From Planctomycetota bacterium (GTDB lineage: Bacteria; Planctomycetota; Planctomycetia; Planctomycetales; Planctomycetaceae), in assembly GCA_029977045.1 (NCBI GenBank), contig JAPOLP010000410.1, forward strand, positions 1-5,724: a DNA stretch of 5,724 bases. Direction: 5' to 3'. A program made the translations under genes and the position numbers. The notes beneath the pieces are model-generated. The model was not told the origin of the DNA and made no database searches. It saw nothing but the letters and a program-made list of their open reading frames with translations. Of the stretch, positions 5,421 through 5,724 are shown piece after piece. Every line of letters begins with the position of its first letter. Positions within the stretch are counted from its first letter, which is position 1.

Positions 5421-5438
5421 TGCCGGCAGCTTCCGGCA
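5421..5438 (-). terminator. Possible intrinsic terminator of the YdjM-like gene
   Basis: On the minus strand, two bases after the TAG stop, TGCCGG and CCGGCA form a perfect GC-rich 6-bp stem around a 6-base loop, followed by TCTTTACC. Position and stem fit a terminator, but the U run is short, so readthrough into the Uma2 gene is likely. Confidence 0.4.
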
Positions 5439-5440
5439 GA

Positions 5441-5724
5441 CTACAGACGCTCAACACCCGGCAACGAATTCAAAGCTTCGCGAAACTCGGCAGGCTTTGG
5501 AACAGTGGGCTCTTCAACAATCCCGGCCCGCCCAAGCGACAGCCAGGTCAGACCGGCGACGAGTGACCAGGTGAAGATGTTGGCGACGGTGCTCTTTCCG
5601 AAGAACTTGGTCGCGCTGCCGGCGAACTGGTTCAGCTCCGGAGCCAGGCCGTTCCACTGCACGGCGTAGATCTCATCGAGGATCAGGTGGGAGAGGGCGC
5701 CAGCGAGGGCGGCGCCAGCGAGCA
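5441..5724 (-). CDS. YdjM-like inner-membrane protein (putative metal-dependent hydrolase), C-terminal part
   Basis: Only the last 93 residues are in the window; the frame is open to the right edge and the start lies beyond it. The visible part begins LAGAALAGALSHLILDEIYA and continues VQWNGLAPELNQF, then ATKFFGKSTVANIFTWSLVA, ending SLPGVERL and TAG at 5443-5441. A hydrophobic helix carrying SHLILDE fits the H-x3-D pattern of the YdjM/DUF457 membrane family. VANIFTWSLVAGLTWLSL is a second membrane segment. A GTG at 5662 could be mistaken for a start, but it lies inside the H-x3-D conserved region, so the gene is simply cut by the window. The family label is moderately sure. The hydrolase activity is annotation lore for this family rather than something shown here. 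Confidence 0.68.
   Translation of the reverse strand, partial: LAGAALAGALSHLILDEIYAVQWNGLAPELNQFAGSATKFFGKSTVANIFTWSLVAGLTWLSLGRAGIVEEPTVPKPAEFREALNSLPGVERL

Noticed and set aside
5441..5662. A complete 73-residue small membrane protein starting at GTG 5662
   Set aside because: The frame continues upstream to the window edge through SHLILDEIYA, a conserved family segment, so it is the C-terminal part of a larger gene.

Overview
The window looks like ordinary chromosomal sequence from a GC-rich bacterium, most likely a planctomycete. This rests on three things: the protein style (acidic C-terminal tail on LysS, a Uma2-family protein, a YdjM-like membrane protein, a PIN/antitoxin pair), the sparse Shine-Dalgarno sites, and a palindromic intergenic repeat of a kind I associate with that phylum. 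The assignment is inference, because no rRNA or taxonomic marker was compared.

Layout, left to right. A type II toxin-antitoxin pair lies on the minus strand at 1-638: an 88-residue ribbon-helix-helix antitoxin overlaps a PIN-domain toxin by 4 bases (ATGA). The toxin frame is interrupted by an in-frame TGA at 70-72. The missing C-terminal part, with its HDAR active-site motif, is readable in the same frame right up to the window edge. Next on the same strand is lysS (class II lysyl-tRNA synthetase, 717-2204), complete with motifs 1-3. A 251-bp divergent intergenic region separates it from a plus-strand Nudix hydrolase of ADP-ribose pyrophosphatase type (2456-2977).

The Nudix gene is bracketed by two direct copies of a 43-bp GC-rich repeat that differ at one base (2364-2406 and 3052-3094). 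The second copy is the right arm of a long inverted repeat (3002-3096) between the convergent Nudix and HlyD-type genes, where it could act as a two-way terminator. Beyond it on the minus strand is an HlyD/RND-type periplasmic adaptor (3158-4549) with no pump gene next to it. Then come a 245-bp gap with a 10-base poly-C run, a Uma2-family (PD-(D/E)XK-like) protein with two substituted active-site positions (4795-5397), and the C-terminal 93 residues of a YdjM-like membrane protein that runs off the right edge.

The genes do not form one pathway. They are a housekeeping gene, a detoxification hydrolase, a transport adaptor and accessory genes, mostly single transcription units. I found no convincing new multi-gene system. 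The points most worth a second look are the interrupted toxin, the repeat-flanked Nudix gene and the probably inactive Uma2 protein. No tRNA, rRNA, CRISPR array or transposase gene was seen.
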